Position numbers and translations under genes: made by a program
NCBI RefSeq assembly: GCF_020736365.1
Contig: NZ_CP085988.1
Span: 681,001 to 745,000 of the forward strand
Direction of reading: 5' to 3'
DNA length: 64,000 bases
DNA from: Clostridium sp. M62/1
GTDB taxonomy: Bacteria > Bacillota > Clostridia > Lachnospirales > Lachnospiraceae
The notes under the pieces: model-generated
The model's database searches: none
What the model was told of the DNA's origin: nothing
What the model saw: the letters and a program-made list of their open reading frames with translations, nothing else
Shown: in pieces, positions 33,856 to 43,895 of the stretch
Layout: each line of letters opens with the position of its first letter
Numbering within the stretch: the first letter of the stretch is position 1

Positions 33856-34602
33856 TTCAAGGCTAATATATTGCAGAATATCAAGCCGGAAATTTTACCG
33901 GGGAAAATTCCGCAAAAAGAAAAACAGAACATCGAAAATTCAAGCCGACTTTTGGAAATCCGCATTCGGAATCCAAGGGCCGGCTTTTACTGTATGTACA
34001 GAACGGATCATAAATAGCAAGCCTAAAAAAATAGGGCACGTATATAGGGAGTGTACAAGGCCCGCATATAGCACCCCCATATATAGGGCAGGTATTACCC
34101 CAAGAAAATAAGGCAGGCAAGACACAGGGGGTACAGGGCACACCGTAGCACACACCCACAGGGGTAGGGAGAGCAGGGTTAGGACGCACCCGCACACCAC
34201 AGACACAGCACCACGCGGCCACACCACAGGCAGGGCAGGCAAGGCACAGGGCACACCACAGGACAGGGGCACAGCACCACACAGAAGCACAGCACACAGA
34301 AGAAAGCACAAGAGAGTACACAAGAGTACATCGAGGTGTGCTATAGTAGTAGCGTGGAGCACAAGGGGACAGACCACACGGTCACACCCAACCACTCCAC
34401 TTGCTCCCCTCAGAGAGGACATGGCACAAGGCATCAGAGCCTGCGCTGTGTCCTCTTTTGCGTGCAGGCGGGGCACGGCATCGCCGTAGGTACTACCCAG
34501 ACCCAAAATGCAATGCGGGGCGAGGAAGGCGCGGCTTTTTTGCCGATAAAATAAAAAAATTTTTAACCATTTCGTTACGCAAAGCGGGAAGGAGGCTTGG
34601 AA
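33856..34602. other. Non-coding, T-depleted block before the packaging genes (candidate cos/pac region)
   Basis: There is no credible gene in 747 bases. Positions 34181-34316 contain no T on the plus strand (136 bases), with CACA/GGCA/GCAC words throughout. TATATAGGG recurs at 34041 and 34080. A GC-rich stretch (GCGGGGCGAGGAAGGCGCGG) lies at 34515-34534. Position directly upstream of the terminase operon suggests a packaging recognition region; this is inference. Confidence 0.45.
34414..34461 (+). terminator. Terminator-like hairpin in the non-coding block
   Basis: AGAGGACA (34414-34421) pairs with TGTCCTCT (34449-34456) and encloses AGGC/GCCT (34429-34432/34439-34442). TTTTG follows. Confidence 0.55.
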
Positions 34603-35967
34603 ATGGACCAGAAACTGAGAACTGAACGCAGGAAACTGGCTGACTTAAAGGCAGCAGAATACAATCCAAGAAAAGCACTGACCCCGGACGATGCGGAATA
34701 CCAGAAAATAAGGCGGAGCATTGAAGAATTCGGATACGTTGACCCCATCATCATAAACGAGGATGGAACTATCATAGGCGGCCATCAGAGGGCAACCGTC
34801 CTCAAAGACCTCGGATACCAGGAAGTGGACGTGGTCGTGGTGGCTCTGGACAAGCAGAGAGAGAAGGCTCTGAACATCGCACTGAATAAGATTACAGGCG
34901 AATGGGATGAAGTGAAGTTGAAAGACCTCCTGCTTGACCTCGACCTCGGAGATTACGACATATCACTGACAGGCTTCGAGCAGAACGACCTCACGGAACT
35001 GGTGGACAAACTCGCTATCGAGCCGGAAGCAGTGGACGATGACTTCAATGAGGACGAAGCACTGGAGCAGGCGGAAGCCGAACCAGTAACCAAACTCGGA
35101 GATGTGTGGCTACTGGGCAGACACAGGCTCATGTGCGGAGACAGTACATCGCAGGATGACATGGCGGTTCTGATGAATGGAGAAATCGCAGACCTTGTCG
35201 TCACTGATCCGCCATACAATGTCAACTACGGAGACAAGGCAGAGATGCTCGATGAGTACCTCCCTGCCAAAGGACACCGCAACATCAATCACATCAAGAA
35301 CGATAATATGGACAACCAGAGTTTCTATTCGTTCTTACTGGCAACCTACCAGAGTGCCTACGAATTTATGAGAGCCGGGGCAGCAATCTATGTATTCCAC
35401 GCAGAGAGTACCGGGCACATATTCAGACAGGCATTCCTTGACGCAGGACTGAAACTCGCCCAGTGCTTAATCTGGGAAAAGAACGCATTCGTCCTTGGCA
35501 GACAGGACTACCAGTGGAGACACGAACCGTGTCTGTATGGATGGAAAGAGGGTGCGGCGCATTACTTCATCAATGACAGGACACAGGATACCGTCATTCT
35601 GGAAGATGATATAGATTTCAGTGCCATGAAGAAAAACGAACTTGTGGCATATCTGGAAGAACTCCGCAGGAAAAACAGAGATCAGACCTCTGTTATTTAC
35701 GAAAACAAACCGACAAGGAATGACATACACCCGACCATGAAGCCAATCGCACTGGTCGGAAAATTCATAACCAATTCCAGTAAATCCGGATGGAATGTAC
35801 TGGATCTGTTCGGTGGAAGCGGCAGCACCCTCATGGCCGCAGAGCAACTGGGAAGGACGGCATTCATCATGGAACTGGATGAGAGATTCTGTGATGTGAT
35901 CGTGAAGCGGTGGGAAGATTACACCGGGCAGCAGGCAGTCCGAATCCCGGCAGAGGATGTAAAGTAG
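34603..35967 (+). CDS. ParB-like nuclease domain/DNA methyltransferase fusion
   Basis: The 454-residue protein starts at 34603, 7 bases after GGAGG. Residues 5-110 form a ParB/Srx-like domain (YNPRKALTPDDAEY; IIGGHQRATVLKDLG). Residues 165-450 form an N4/N6 methyltransferase with catalytic DPPYN and the SAM-binding LFGGSGST near the end. Such fusions commonly sit just before terminase in Firmicutes phages and probably modify phage DNA at or before packaging. Confidence 0.9.
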   Translation: MDQKLRTERRKLADLKAAEYNPRKALTPDDAEYQKIRRSIEEFGYVDPIIINEDGTIIGGHQRATVLKDLGYQEVDVVVVALDKQREKALNIALNKITGEWDEVKLKDLLLDLDLGDYDISLTGFEQNDLTELVDKLAIEPEAVDDDFNEDEALEQAEAEPVTKLGDVWLLGRHRLMCGDSTSQDDMAVLMNGEIADLVVTDPPYNVNYGDKAEMLDEYLPAKGHRNINHIKNDNMDNQSFYSFLLATYQSAYEFMRAGAAIYVFHAESTGHIFRQAFLDAGLKLAQCLIWEKNAFVLGRQDYQWRHEPCLYGWKEGAAHYFINDRTQDTVILEDDIDFSAMKKNELVAYLEELRRKNRDQTSVIYENKPTRNDIHPTMKPIALVGKFITNSSKSGWNVLDLFGGSGSTLMAAEQLGRTAFIMELDERFCDVIVKRWEDYTGQQAVRIPAEDVK

Positions 35968-35968
35968 A

Positions 35969-36526
35969 ATGGCAGAGGAACAGCAGGGCGGCTTCTACCG
36001 TGTAGAGGTCATCGCTTCTCTGTTCGGAGTAACGGTGCGAAGGGTGCAGCAGCTTACTCAAGAGGGCATCATATCAACAACCAAGACCAAAGAGGGGAAT
36101 CGGTATGAATTAGCACCTACCATTCAGAGGTATGTCAAATACCTTTCAGACAAGGCATACGGAAAAAGCAAGTCCGAAAAGGAAGCCGAACTGAGGGAAC
36201 AGAAACTGCAGGCAGAGATCGCCCTCAAGGAATCCCAGGGAGAAATGCATAGATTAAAGACAGAGATCGCATCGGGTAAGTACATCGACATCGAGGAAGT
36301 GAAGATGGACTATAGCCGATTTTTTGTTTCATTCAAAAAGTTTGCATTATCCCTGCCGAGTCGACTATCCGGCAGAATCAGCGGTCACTGCGACCCGATG
36401 GAGATTCGCTCGATAGAAAAGGATCTGAACGCAGAAATCATCCGGTTATTAAACAGCTTTGTGGTGGCAGGCTGCACACCGGAAGAAATGGAAAAGAAAA
36501 AGCGTGGCAAGAAATCCGTATCGTAG
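35969..36526 (+). CDS. Terminase small subunit (Nu1-like)
   Basis: The 185-residue protein starts two bases after the previous stop. An N-terminal winged-helix/HTH (VIASLFGVTVRRVQQLTQEG) is followed by a coiled coil (60-100) and a C-terminal helical region, the lambda Nu1 layout. It recognises the packaging site and recruits the large subunit. Confidence 0.85.
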   Translation: MAEEQQGGFYRVEVIASLFGVTVRRVQQLTQEGIISTTKTKEGNRYELAPTIQRYVKYLSDKAYGKSKSEKEAELREQKLQAEIALKESQGEMHRLKTEIASGKYIDIEEVKMDYSRFFVSFKKFALSLPSRLSGRISGHCDPMEIRSIEKDLNAEIIRLLNSFVVAGCTPEEMEKKKRGKKSVS

Positions 36527-38339
36527 ATACGAGGTCACAGAATACCAGAAGGAAGCCTTAAAGTTCCTACAGCCACCAGAGGACATCACGGTATCGGAGT
36601 GGGCAGACAAGTACAGGGTACTGGATGCCAAGACCTCTGCAATGCCGGGACCATGGCGGACAGAACACACCCCATACCTTAAAGGCATCATGGATGAGTT
36701 CAACAATTATGAGACAGAGGAAATCGTCTACGTGAAGCCTACGCAGGTAGGTGGAACAGAGTGCCTCCAGAACATGGTAGGTTACATCGTCCAGCAGGAC
36801 CCTGCGCCGACCATGATCGTATATCCGACAGATACGCTCGCAAAATCCATATCGGAGAACAGACTGCAGCCGATGTTCAAAGCGGCACCGGAACTCCGAA
36901 AGAGGTTTGATGAGAACTCGCAGTTGCAGGAATTGCAGTTTGATGGAATGTATCTGACACTGGCAGGCTCGAACTCCCCATCAAGCCTTGCGAGTAAGGC
37001 AATCCGCTTCCTGTTTCTCGATGAGGTGGATAAATATCCGGGGGCATCCAAAAAGGAAGCCGACCCGGTCAGTCTGGCAAGGGAACGAACCAAGACATTC
37101 CACAACAGGAAGATATTCATCACAAGCACACCGACACTGAAAACAGGGCATATCTGGAAAGCCAAGGAAGATGCAGACATAGAGAAGCACTACTTCGTTC
37201 CATGTCCGCACTGCGGGGAATACATCGAACTCAAGTGGAAGCAGATACACTTCCCCAAAGAGGAAGGGATGAGTTACGCAGACCGTGCAGAATTCGCAAC
37301 CTATGTATGCCAGGAGTGCGGATGCGTAATCACAGACCAGGACAAGCCGGAGATGCTCCGCAAGGGAGAGTGGCGGACGGTCAAGGAAAACACCAAGTTC
37401 GTCCGCAAGGTAGCATTCTGGATGAACACCCTATACTCTCCATTTGTTCGCTTTTCGGAGATTGTAAAGGAATTTCTGGACAGCAAGGATGACCCGGAGA
37501 AGCTGCAGAACTTTGTCAACTCATGGCTCGCAGAGCCGTGGGAGGATACCAAGTTAAAGACTAACGCAGACCTCGTCATGGAAAGACAGACCGAGTACGA
37601 GGAACTGGTAGTGCCGGAGTGGGCAAAACTGCTCACGGCAGGAGTCGATGTACAGGAGAATTGCCTATACTGGAGCATCAGAGCGTGGGGCAATTACCTC
37701 ACAAGCCAGAACATAGCACATGGGCAGGCTTTCTCATTCCAGGAAGTCGAGAGAATCATGAACCTCGAATACCAGATGCCGGATAGCACACCACTGGTCG
37801 TAGCACTGGCACTGATCGACTCCGGTAATGACGCAGATACGGTGTACGATTTCTGCGCCAACAATTCAGAATGGGCACTGCCAAGCAAGGGTTCATCAAA
37901 CCCGATGCTGTCGCACTACAAACTGTCCAAGGTAAATAAGAGCGACAGCAAGGCATACGGCATGAATCTGGTACTGGTAGACACCGGAAAATATAAGGAC
38001 ATGATCGCCGGACGAATGCAGAAAAAGAACGGTAGCGGATCATGGATGGTTTACCAGGGATGCGACAGAGAGTACGCAGAGCAGGTAACTGCGGAACATA
38101 AAGTGAATGTCAAAATGGGAAACGGCAAGGTCAAACAGGAATGGCAGCAGAAAACCTCCCACGCAGACAACCACTACTTGGACTGCGAGGTATACGCAAC
38201 AGCAGCGGCAGACATCCTCGGAGTACGAACCCTGCATCTGAATGAGATACAGGAAAATGAGCAACCAAAGAAACAGGAAACAACCCAGTACACCCCGGAG
38301 GAACACTGGATCAGTCAAAACGAAGGGTCATGGGTATAA
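36504..38339 (+). CDS. Terminase large subunit (GpA family)
   Basis: The frame is open from 36459, but GTG at 36504 gives the expected N-terminus (NPYRRYEVTEYQKEAL), so a 611-residue protein is proposed. It shows the ATPase region VKPTQVGGTE, LFLDEVDKYP (Walker B) and the zinc-like CPHCGEYIELKW. A C-terminal nuclease region contains AGVDVQENCLYW. It is the lambda gpA-type packaging motor. It overlaps the small subunit by 23 bases. Confidence 0.93.
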   Translation: MARNPYRRYEVTEYQKEALKFLQPPEDITVSEWADKYRVLDAKTSAMPGPWRTEHTPYLKGIMDEFNNYETEEIVYVKPTQVGGTECLQNMVGYIVQQDPAPTMIVYPTDTLAKSISENRLQPMFKAAPELRKRFDENSQLQELQFDGMYLTLAGSNSPSSLASKAIRFLFLDEVDKYPGASKKEADPVSLARERTKTFHNRKIFITSTPTLKTGHIWKAKEDADIEKHYFVPCPHCGEYIELKWKQIHFPKEEGMSYADRAEFATYVCQECGCVITDQDKPEMLRKGEWRTVKENTKFVRKVAFWMNTLYSPFVRFSEIVKEFLDSKDDPEKLQNFVNSWLAEPWEDTKLKTNADLVMERQTEYEELVVPEWAKLLTAGVDVQENCLYWSIRAWGNYLTSQNIAHGQAFSFQEVERIMNLEYQMPDSTPLVVALALIDSGNDADTVYDFCANNSEWALPSKGSSNPMLSHYKLSKVNKSDSKAYGMNLVLVDTGKYKDMIAGRMQKKNGSGSWMVYQGCDREYAEQVTAEHKVNVKMGNGKVKQEWQQKTSHADNHYLDCEVYATAAADILGVRTLHLNEIQENEQPKKQETTQYTPEEHWISQNEGSWV

Positions 38340-38351
38340 AGGAGGCAGAGC

Positions 38352-38585
38352 ATGGCAGCAGTAGAATCCAATTACAATGCTTCGGAAATGCTGACCGAAG
38401 TAAATAATGCCATTTACGCAGTGCTCGTAGGCGGCCAGTCTTACAAGATTGGTACGAGACAGCTCACCCGTGCCGACCTTAGCCTGCTCTACAAGTTAAG
38501 GAACGACCTCACAGCACAGATCGCAGCAGGGGGTTCAACCAGTTTACTGGATGATACCTATGTCGCAGTATTTGATGGGAGGTAG
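38352..38585 (+). CDS. gpW-like head-tail joining protein
   Basis: The 77-residue protein is helical with a beta turn (VGGQSYKIGTRQLTRADL), typical of gpW-type head completion proteins located between terminase and portal. Confidence 0.75.
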   Translation: MAAVESNYNASEMLTEVNNAIYAVLVGGQSYKIGTRQLTRADLSLLYKLRNDLTAQIAAGGSTSLLDDTYVAVFDGR

Positions 38586-38588
38586 GAC

Positions 38589-40172
38589 ATGAACTGGTTA
38601 GACGGAATTATAGGTTTTATATCACCGGAGTGGGGAGCACGCAGGGAAGCATGGCGGCAGAGTCTGACTGAGATGAGAAACTACGATGCAGGCAACTATG
38701 ACAGGGGCAATGCAAACTGGAGGGTACTCAACCAGTCGGCGGAATTTACGGACCGGTACAGTCGAGACAATGTCAGAGCCAGAGCCAGAGACTTGGAGCG
38801 AAACTCGGACATGATGAATTCAGTCATCGGAGCGTACAAGCGAAATGTTATCGGTGGCGGATACGCACTGCAGGCAAAAACAGGAAGCGACAAGACCAAC
38901 GAGATCATCCAGACAGCATGGAAGAAATGGTGCAAGAAACAGAACTGCGATGTGACCGGAACGCAGTCCTTCACGCAGATGATGAGAATGTGCGTGAAGC
39001 GAAAGAAGGTCGATGGCGGAATCCTTATCGTAAAGAGATACACCAAGGACGGATACCTCCCATTCAAGCTTCAGACATTCGAGGTGGACGAACTGGACAA
39101 CTCGCAGATGCTCCCGAAGAAAAAGGGGAACAAGGTAGTCGGTGGTATTGAAATGAATGAGTATAACAAGCCGATGGGGTACTGGATCAGACAGTATTCC
39201 GTGGACGGAATGGCACTCTCGAATCCCGTATATGTGGATGCGAAAGATGTCATTTTTTTATACACAAAACACCGCCCATCGCAGGTGCGTGAGATGTCCG
39301 ATATGAGTCCGACAATCACAAGAATCCGAGACGCTAACGAATTTATGATAGCCGTATCGGTCAAAGAGCGAATAGCGGCCTGTCTTTCGGTATTCATCAA
39401 AAAGCAGTTACCGACAACCGGAATCGGTCGTCAGAACGGCAGCGTACCGGGACCGCATCAGGACTACCAGGGCAAATCCATCGCCCCCGGTATGATTAAG
39501 GAACTCAATGCCGGAGATGAGATACAGGTCGTAAACCCGACCGGACAGGCAACGGATGCAGCGAGTTACATCAAGCTGCAGCAGAGACTTGTCGGAGCAG
39601 GACAGGGCATCAGTTACGAAGCCACAAGCCGTGATATGTCAGAGAGCAACTACTCCTCAACCAGACAGGGCATCATCGAAGATGACATGACCTACGCAGA
39701 GGAAAAAGAGATGCTGATGGAAGTCATGGACGAAATATATGAAACCTTTATTATTTCGCTGTGGCTCGCAGGGGTACTGGACGCAAAGGACTTCTGGGAT
39801 AACAAGGATAAATACTTCGAGCACGCATGGATCACAGCACCGAAGAAATGGATTGACCCTCAGAAGGAAGCAAATGCAAACAAGATTGCTCTGAACACAG
39901 GACAAAAGACATTCAAGCAGATTGCTGCAGAACAGGGCCGTGACTGGAAAGAGCAGATAGATGAAATGGCAGAGGTACTCGAATACGCAAAGGATAAGGG
40001 TATCGACTTAGGAGGTGTGATTTTTGACCAGACAGCAGCAGAACTCTACGAGGATGAGGAAACACCTGCCGACAATCCTCAGCAGACAGACGGAAACCAA
40101 ACCGGAGAAGAAACAGGGCAGGAATCAGAAGAAGGCGATGGAGCAGAGGAAGAAGGAAAAACAGACGACTAG
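38589..40172 (+). CDS. Lambda-type portal protein
   Basis: The 527-residue protein has the conserved start RDNVRARARDLERNSDMMN and VIGGGY, followed by the long clip/stem region and an acidic Gln-rich tail. It forms the dodecameric vertex through which DNA is packaged. Confidence 0.9.
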   Translation: MNWLDGIIGFISPEWGARREAWRQSLTEMRNYDAGNYDRGNANWRVLNQSAEFTDRYSRDNVRARARDLERNSDMMNSVIGAYKRNVIGGGYALQAKTGSDKTNEIIQTAWKKWCKKQNCDVTGTQSFTQMMRMCVKRKKVDGGILIVKRYTKDGYLPFKLQTFEVDELDNSQMLPKKKGNKVVGGIEMNEYNKPMGYWIRQYSVDGMALSNPVYVDAKDVIFLYTKHRPSQVREMSDMSPTITRIRDANEFMIAVSVKERIAACLSVFIKKQLPTTGIGRQNGSVPGPHQDYQGKSIAPGMIKELNAGDEIQVVNPTGQATDAASYIKLQQRLVGAGQGISYEATSRDMSESNYSSTRQGIIEDDMTYAEEKEMLMEVMDEIYETFIISLWLAGVLDAKDFWDNKDKYFEHAWITAPKKWIDPQKEANANKIALNTGQKTFKQIAAEQGRDWKEQIDEMAEVLEYAKDKGIDLGGVIFDQTAAELYEDEETPADNPQQTDGNQTGEETGQESEEGDGAEEEGKTDD

Positions 40173-40761
40173 GGAACTGACAGTTAATTCTATCAGAGCC
40201 ATGGAAGGAGAGGGGAATGAGCGAAAGTTCATTCTTTCCTTTTCCTCTGAAGAACCATACGAGAGATGGTGGGGAACAGAAATCCTCGACCACTCAGATG
40301 GAGCAGTAGACCTTACACGATTAAATGAAATTGGTGTGCTGCTCTTTAACCACGACCGCAACCGTGTCATTGGAAAAGTAAACCGGGCATGGATTGAGGA
40401 CTTGCGTGGAATGGCAGAGGTTGAATTCGACAGCGATGAAGATGCAGACCTCATCTATCAGAAAGTCAAAAGCGGAACGCTGAAAACAACGTCCGTAGGC
40501 TATCAGATAGACTCATGGGAGGAAGTAATGCCAAACAAACAGTCAGCAGATGGCAGGTTCACAGGACCGGCAGACATCGCAAGAAAGTGGACACCTTACG
40601 AAATTAGTATCGTGAGCGTGCCTGCGGACCCAACGGTCGGTGTAGGCAGGGAACTGGAGGAAGAAACCGAGCAGGGAACGCAGAGCCGCTCTACAGACTG
40701 GTTCGAAAGGCAACTTCAAATAAATAAAAATATCATCAACCAAGGAGGTAACAGACGATGA
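40138..40761 (+). CDS. HK97-type prohead protease
   Basis: The 207-residue start at 40138 (MEQRKK) fits the family better than an upstream start and overlaps the portal gene by 35 bases. Motifs include ILSFSSEEPYERW, LFNHDRNRVIGK (catalytic His region) and EISIVSVPADPTVGV (catalytic Ser region). It matures the capsid and then leaves or is degraded. Confidence 0.9.
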   Translation: MEQRKKEKQTTRELTVNSIRAMEGEGNERKFILSFSSEEPYERWWGTEILDHSDGAVDLTRLNEIGVLLFNHDRNRVIGKVNRAWIEDLRGMAEVEFDSDEDADLIYQKVKSGTLKTTSVGYQIDSWEEVMPNKQSADGRFTGPADIARKWTPYEISIVSVPADPTVGVGRELEEETEQGTQSRSTDWFERQLQINKNIINQGGNRR

Positions 40762-42323
40762 ACAAAAAGCAGCAGAGACAGCAGAAAATGCTCCGTCAGC
40801 AGGAAATCGTAAATGCCGCCAAAGAAGCAGGCAGAGATCTTACTGCGGAGGAGCAGACAGAGTTCGACTCCCTTCAGAGAGAAATCGAGAGACTGAACGG
40901 AGAGATTGAAGCAGAGGAACAGCAGCAGAGAGGTATGAATCCGCCTGCAAACGCACCTCCGCAGAATCCGGCAAACCCGGAAGCAGACACCCAGAGAGCA
41001 ATCCAGGAAGAAAGAGCCAGAATCCGCTCCATCACAGAACTCTGCGGAGAGTTCGGAATGGAAGCCAGAAGCTATATCGAGAGCGGTGCGACACTGGACT
41101 CCGTAAGAGAAGCAGCACTGGAGCACGTAAGACAGCACGGTGCACCGATTCCGGCAAACGGTAGAGTGAGTATCACAGAAAGTGCCGAGGACAAGTTCAG
41201 AGCGGCAGCAGCAGACGCTATCGTGATGAGAAGCGGGATGGAACTCCAGAACCCGGCAGACGGTGCAAGACAGATGATGGGAATGACGCTCCGTGACTTA
41301 GCCATTGAGTGTCTGACCAATGAAGGACAGTCCGGACTCAACAGAAGATCCTCTGATGAACTCTACGGTATGTTACAGAGACAGTTCTACAATCCGACAG
41401 CAGCGTTCCCTGCTATCCTCGACAATGCCATCAACAAGGCATATGTGGAAGGACACAAGACTGTAGCCGTAACATTCGACCAGTGGACAAAGAAGGGAAC
41501 TCTTAAGGACTTCAAGACCCACGACAACAACTACTTAGCAGGACCGGTAGGCGAGTTCCTCGAAGTGCCGGAGGGTGGAGAGTTAAAGCATGATGTGTTC
41601 GGAGATGAGAAACTCCCGACCAGAAAGCTGAAAACATACGGCCGCCAGTTCACGCTTACAAGACAGGCATTCATCAACGATGATATCGATCTTGTAACCA
41701 GAATTCCTGCCAAGTACGCAGCGAGCGCAAGAAAGACCCAGAATAAGCAGTGTTACCAGATCCTCGTAAACAACCCGGCGATTTATGACGGTACTGCATT
41801 ATTCAGCAGCGCACACTCCAACTTACTGGCAAAGGGTACAGGAATCACGAAGGAAGCCGTGCAGGGAATGATCCTCGCACTCCAGAACCAGACAGACCAG
41901 TTCGGAGAAGCAACTATCATCAGACCTGCAATCATTATCGTGCCGAGCGGATATATGTTCGATATGTACACGCTGTTCTACAGCCCGACAATCAGCACAT
42001 CCGGCAACACACAGGCAGTGAACCCGCTCTACAGATACAAGGACAGCATCACGGTAGTGGAAGATCCTACAATCAACGCACTCTGCGGTGGTTTTGGAAA
42101 TGTAATGCCTTGGTGGTTACTTGGAGCAAAGGACGACACAGACTTCATCGAGGTTGACTATCTGAACGGACAGGAGATCCCGACAATCAGAAGAATGGAG
42201 ACTCCGGGCACATTGGGATTCGTATGGGATATCTACCTCGACTGGGGTATCAGCGTCATGGATTACCGTGGAGCAATCAAGAACCCTGGTATCGAAGTAA
42301 AGAACCCGATTGAGTTAGCATAA
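40758..42323 (+). CDS. Major capsid protein, gpT-like
   Basis: The 521-residue protein overlaps the protease by four bases. Residues 1-110 form a charged coiled-coil scaffold-like region. The rest is the HK97-fold shell protein with RKLKTYGRQFTLTRQAFIND and a C-terminal strand-rich region ending GIEVKNPIELA, close to the Mu-like gpT family. The N-terminal delta-like region is presumably cleaved by the protease upstream. Confidence 0.85.
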   Translation: MNKKQQRQQKMLRQQEIVNAAKEAGRDLTAEEQTEFDSLQREIERLNGEIEAEEQQQRGMNPPANAPPQNPANPEADTQRAIQEERARIRSITELCGEFGMEARSYIESGATLDSVREAALEHVRQHGAPIPANGRVSITESAEDKFRAAAADAIVMRSGMELQNPADGARQMMGMTLRDLAIECLTNEGQSGLNRRSSDELYGMLQRQFYNPTAAFPAILDNAINKAYVEGHKTVAVTFDQWTKKGTLKDFKTHDNNYLAGPVGEFLEVPEGGELKHDVFGDEKLPTRKLKTYGRQFTLTRQAFINDDIDLVTRIPAKYAASARKTQNKQCYQILVNNPAIYDGTALFSSAHSNLLAKGTGITKEAVQGMILALQNQTDQFGEATIIRPAIIIVPSGYMFDMYTLFYSPTISTSGNTQAVNPLYRYKDSITVVEDPTINALCGGFGNVMPWWLLGAKDDTDFIEVDYLNGQEIPTIRRMETPGTLGFVWDIYLDWGISVMDYRGAIKNPGIEVKNPIELA

Positions 42324-42341
42324 CAGAAGGAGGATGCAGCC

Positions 42342-42695
42342 ATGAGCAAAGCAAGTTACTGGCAGAGAGGGGAAACCCTCGATTATAAAAATACTGGATC
42401 ATCCACCATCGAAGCCAATACAGTCGTAGAACTTACTGGCAGAGTGGGTATCGCAGGAACTGACATCGCACCCGGAGCAGAAGGCGACCTTCATGTGTGC
42501 GGTGTTTTTGAGTTCGATAAGACTGGAACGAACGAGATCGCATTCGGACAGCCTGTTTATTTCGACAAGACAGGCATCACAGACGCAGCGAACAACGGAG
42601 AGACTAGCGGAAGCAAGGTCGCATACACACCTGCAGGTTTCGCAGCCAAGGCAGCGGCCGCAGGAGACGCAAAGGTACTTGTAAAAATTGGATAA
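42342..42695 (+). CDS. DUF2190-like capsid decoration protein
   Basis: The 117-residue beta-rich, Ala/Gly-rich protein (GAEGDLHVCGVFEFDK; YTPAGFAAKAAA) fits the DUF2190 capsid-stabilising family. Its place right after the capsid gene supports this. Confidence 0.8.
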   Translation: MSKASYWQRGETLDYKNTGSSTIEANTVVELTGRVGIAGTDIAPGAEGDLHVCGVFEFDKTGTNEIAFGQPVYFDKTGITDAANNGETSGSKVAYTPAGFAAKAAAAGDAKVLVKIG

Positions 42696-42707
42696 GGAGG
42701 TGCAGCC

Positions 42708-42983
42708 ATGGAACTGGTAGCAACATACCCTATCCTTTACAGATCACACCAGTATGAAGTCGGAGACAGCCTCCCGGCAGACGATGAATCAATGGTGCAG
42801 GCATGGCTTGACGCAGGAACAGCCGTGTGGAGCGAAGGCAAGCAGGAGAAAGCGAAAGCGACTCCTGCCACCGCCACAGCAGGACTGGCAGGGGAATCCA
42901 AGAACGGAGAAACCCCGGAGAATGCAGTCGGCAGAGTGCCAAAGACACCGACCCGAAGTAAAGGGGCGAAAAAGAATGGTTAG
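42708..42983 (+). CDS. Small phage structural-region protein
   Basis: The 91-residue protein has a beta-type N-terminus (ELVATYPILYRSHQYEVGD) and a low-complexity Ala/Lys/Pro tail. Similar small proteins follow capsid genes in related phages; function unknown. Confidence 0.65.
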   Translation: MELVATYPILYRSHQYEVGDSLPADDESMVQAWLDAGTAVWSEGKQEKAKATPATATAGLAGESKNGETPENAVGRVPKTPTRSKGAKKNG

Positions 42984-43311
42984 AAAATCATTCAAAGAAG
43001 TCATGAAGGACGATGTGAATAACACCTTCATGAATGTGGATGAATTCGCAGATATGCACACCGTGGACGGAAAAGAAATCCCGGTTCTCGTAGATGACAA
43101 TGAAATCATCGAAAGAGAAAAGAAGATGAAATCCAACATGGACGGTGTGTATGTGAAGCAGAAACTAATCTATGTCAAGGCGGATGACTTCGGATCACTG
43201 CCTGCCATCGGTCGGCAGATTGTCTTTGATGGAAAGAGGTACATGGTAACCGATTCCACAGACGAGGGCGGAGTATACACAATAACCATGGAGGCTAACA
43301 GGACGAAGTAA
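42976..43311 (+). CDS. Head-tail connector/stopper-like protein
   Basis: The 111-residue protein overlaps the previous gene by 8 bases. Its C-terminal half (RQIVFDGKRYMVTDSTDEGG) resembles gpFII/stopper-type connector proteins. Assignment rests on position and this pattern. Confidence 0.6.
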   Translation: MVRKSFKEVMKDDVNNTFMNVDEFADMHTVDGKEIPVLVDDNEIIEREKKMKSNMDGVYVKQKLIYVKADDFGSLPAIGRQIVFDGKRYMVTDSTDEGGVYTITMEANRTK

Positions 43312-43895
43312 TGGGATTGCAGAGCGGAATGATAGAGTTTGAAGTCGACCAGACTCAACTCCAGAGGATAGAACTGAAACTGAAGGACATGAAAGCGAAA
43401 GCACCGCAGGCATTGAAGAATGCCGTGAATGCTACCGCCAGAGATGCCAAAAAGGATCTGGCTGACAAAGCCAAGGAAACCTATGCGGTAAAGAGTCCAA
43501 GGTTTAAGAAAGCTATCGCCCAGAAGAACGCAACGGCATCCAATCCGACAGCCACTCTGAAAATTACAGGGGCAGTGAATGAGTTGGCGGACTTCAAGTA
43601 CAAAGACAATACTTCAACAGATGCGGCCAGAGGTAAGGTACTGAAAGCAAGTGGACTGAAAAGTCTGCAAAAGGGTAACCTCAAGGCTTTTATTACCAAA
43701 TTCGGAAGTGGTCATGTTTCTGTAGTTCAGAGAAAAGGAACATCAAGGCTGCCACTTAAGAAATTACTCAGTCCGTCCATTCCTACCATGGTAGGAAACG
43801 AAGCCAAGGTATATGGCATCGTAAAGCCTAACATAGAAAAGAACCTGCAGAAGAACATCCAGAAGCAGATCGACAAAATACTGGGAGGCAAGTAA
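43311..43895 (+). CDS. Minor tail protein Z-like
   Basis: The 194-residue basic protein starts at a TAATG junction. The helix AKAPQALKNAVNATARDAKK and the later FITKFGSGHVSVVQRKG match the gpZ/minor tail protein Z family, which acts at the head-tail interface or tail completion. Confidence 0.75.
   Translation: MGLQSGMIEFEVDQTQLQRIELKLKDMKAKAPQALKNAVNATARDAKKDLADKAKETYAVKSPRFKKAIAQKNATASNPTATLKITGAVNELADFKYKDNTSTDAARGKVLKASGLKSLQKGNLKAFITKFGSGHVSVVQRKGTSRLPLKKLLSPSIPTMVGNEAKVYGIVKPNIEKNLQKNIQKQIDKILGGK

Noticed and set aside
33881..34506. Long minus-strand open frames in the gene-free block
   Set aside because: They arise because the plus strand is nearly free of T, so stops cannot form on the minus strand. 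Their composition (Cys, Leu and Pro runs) is not protein-like and no ribosome site precedes them.
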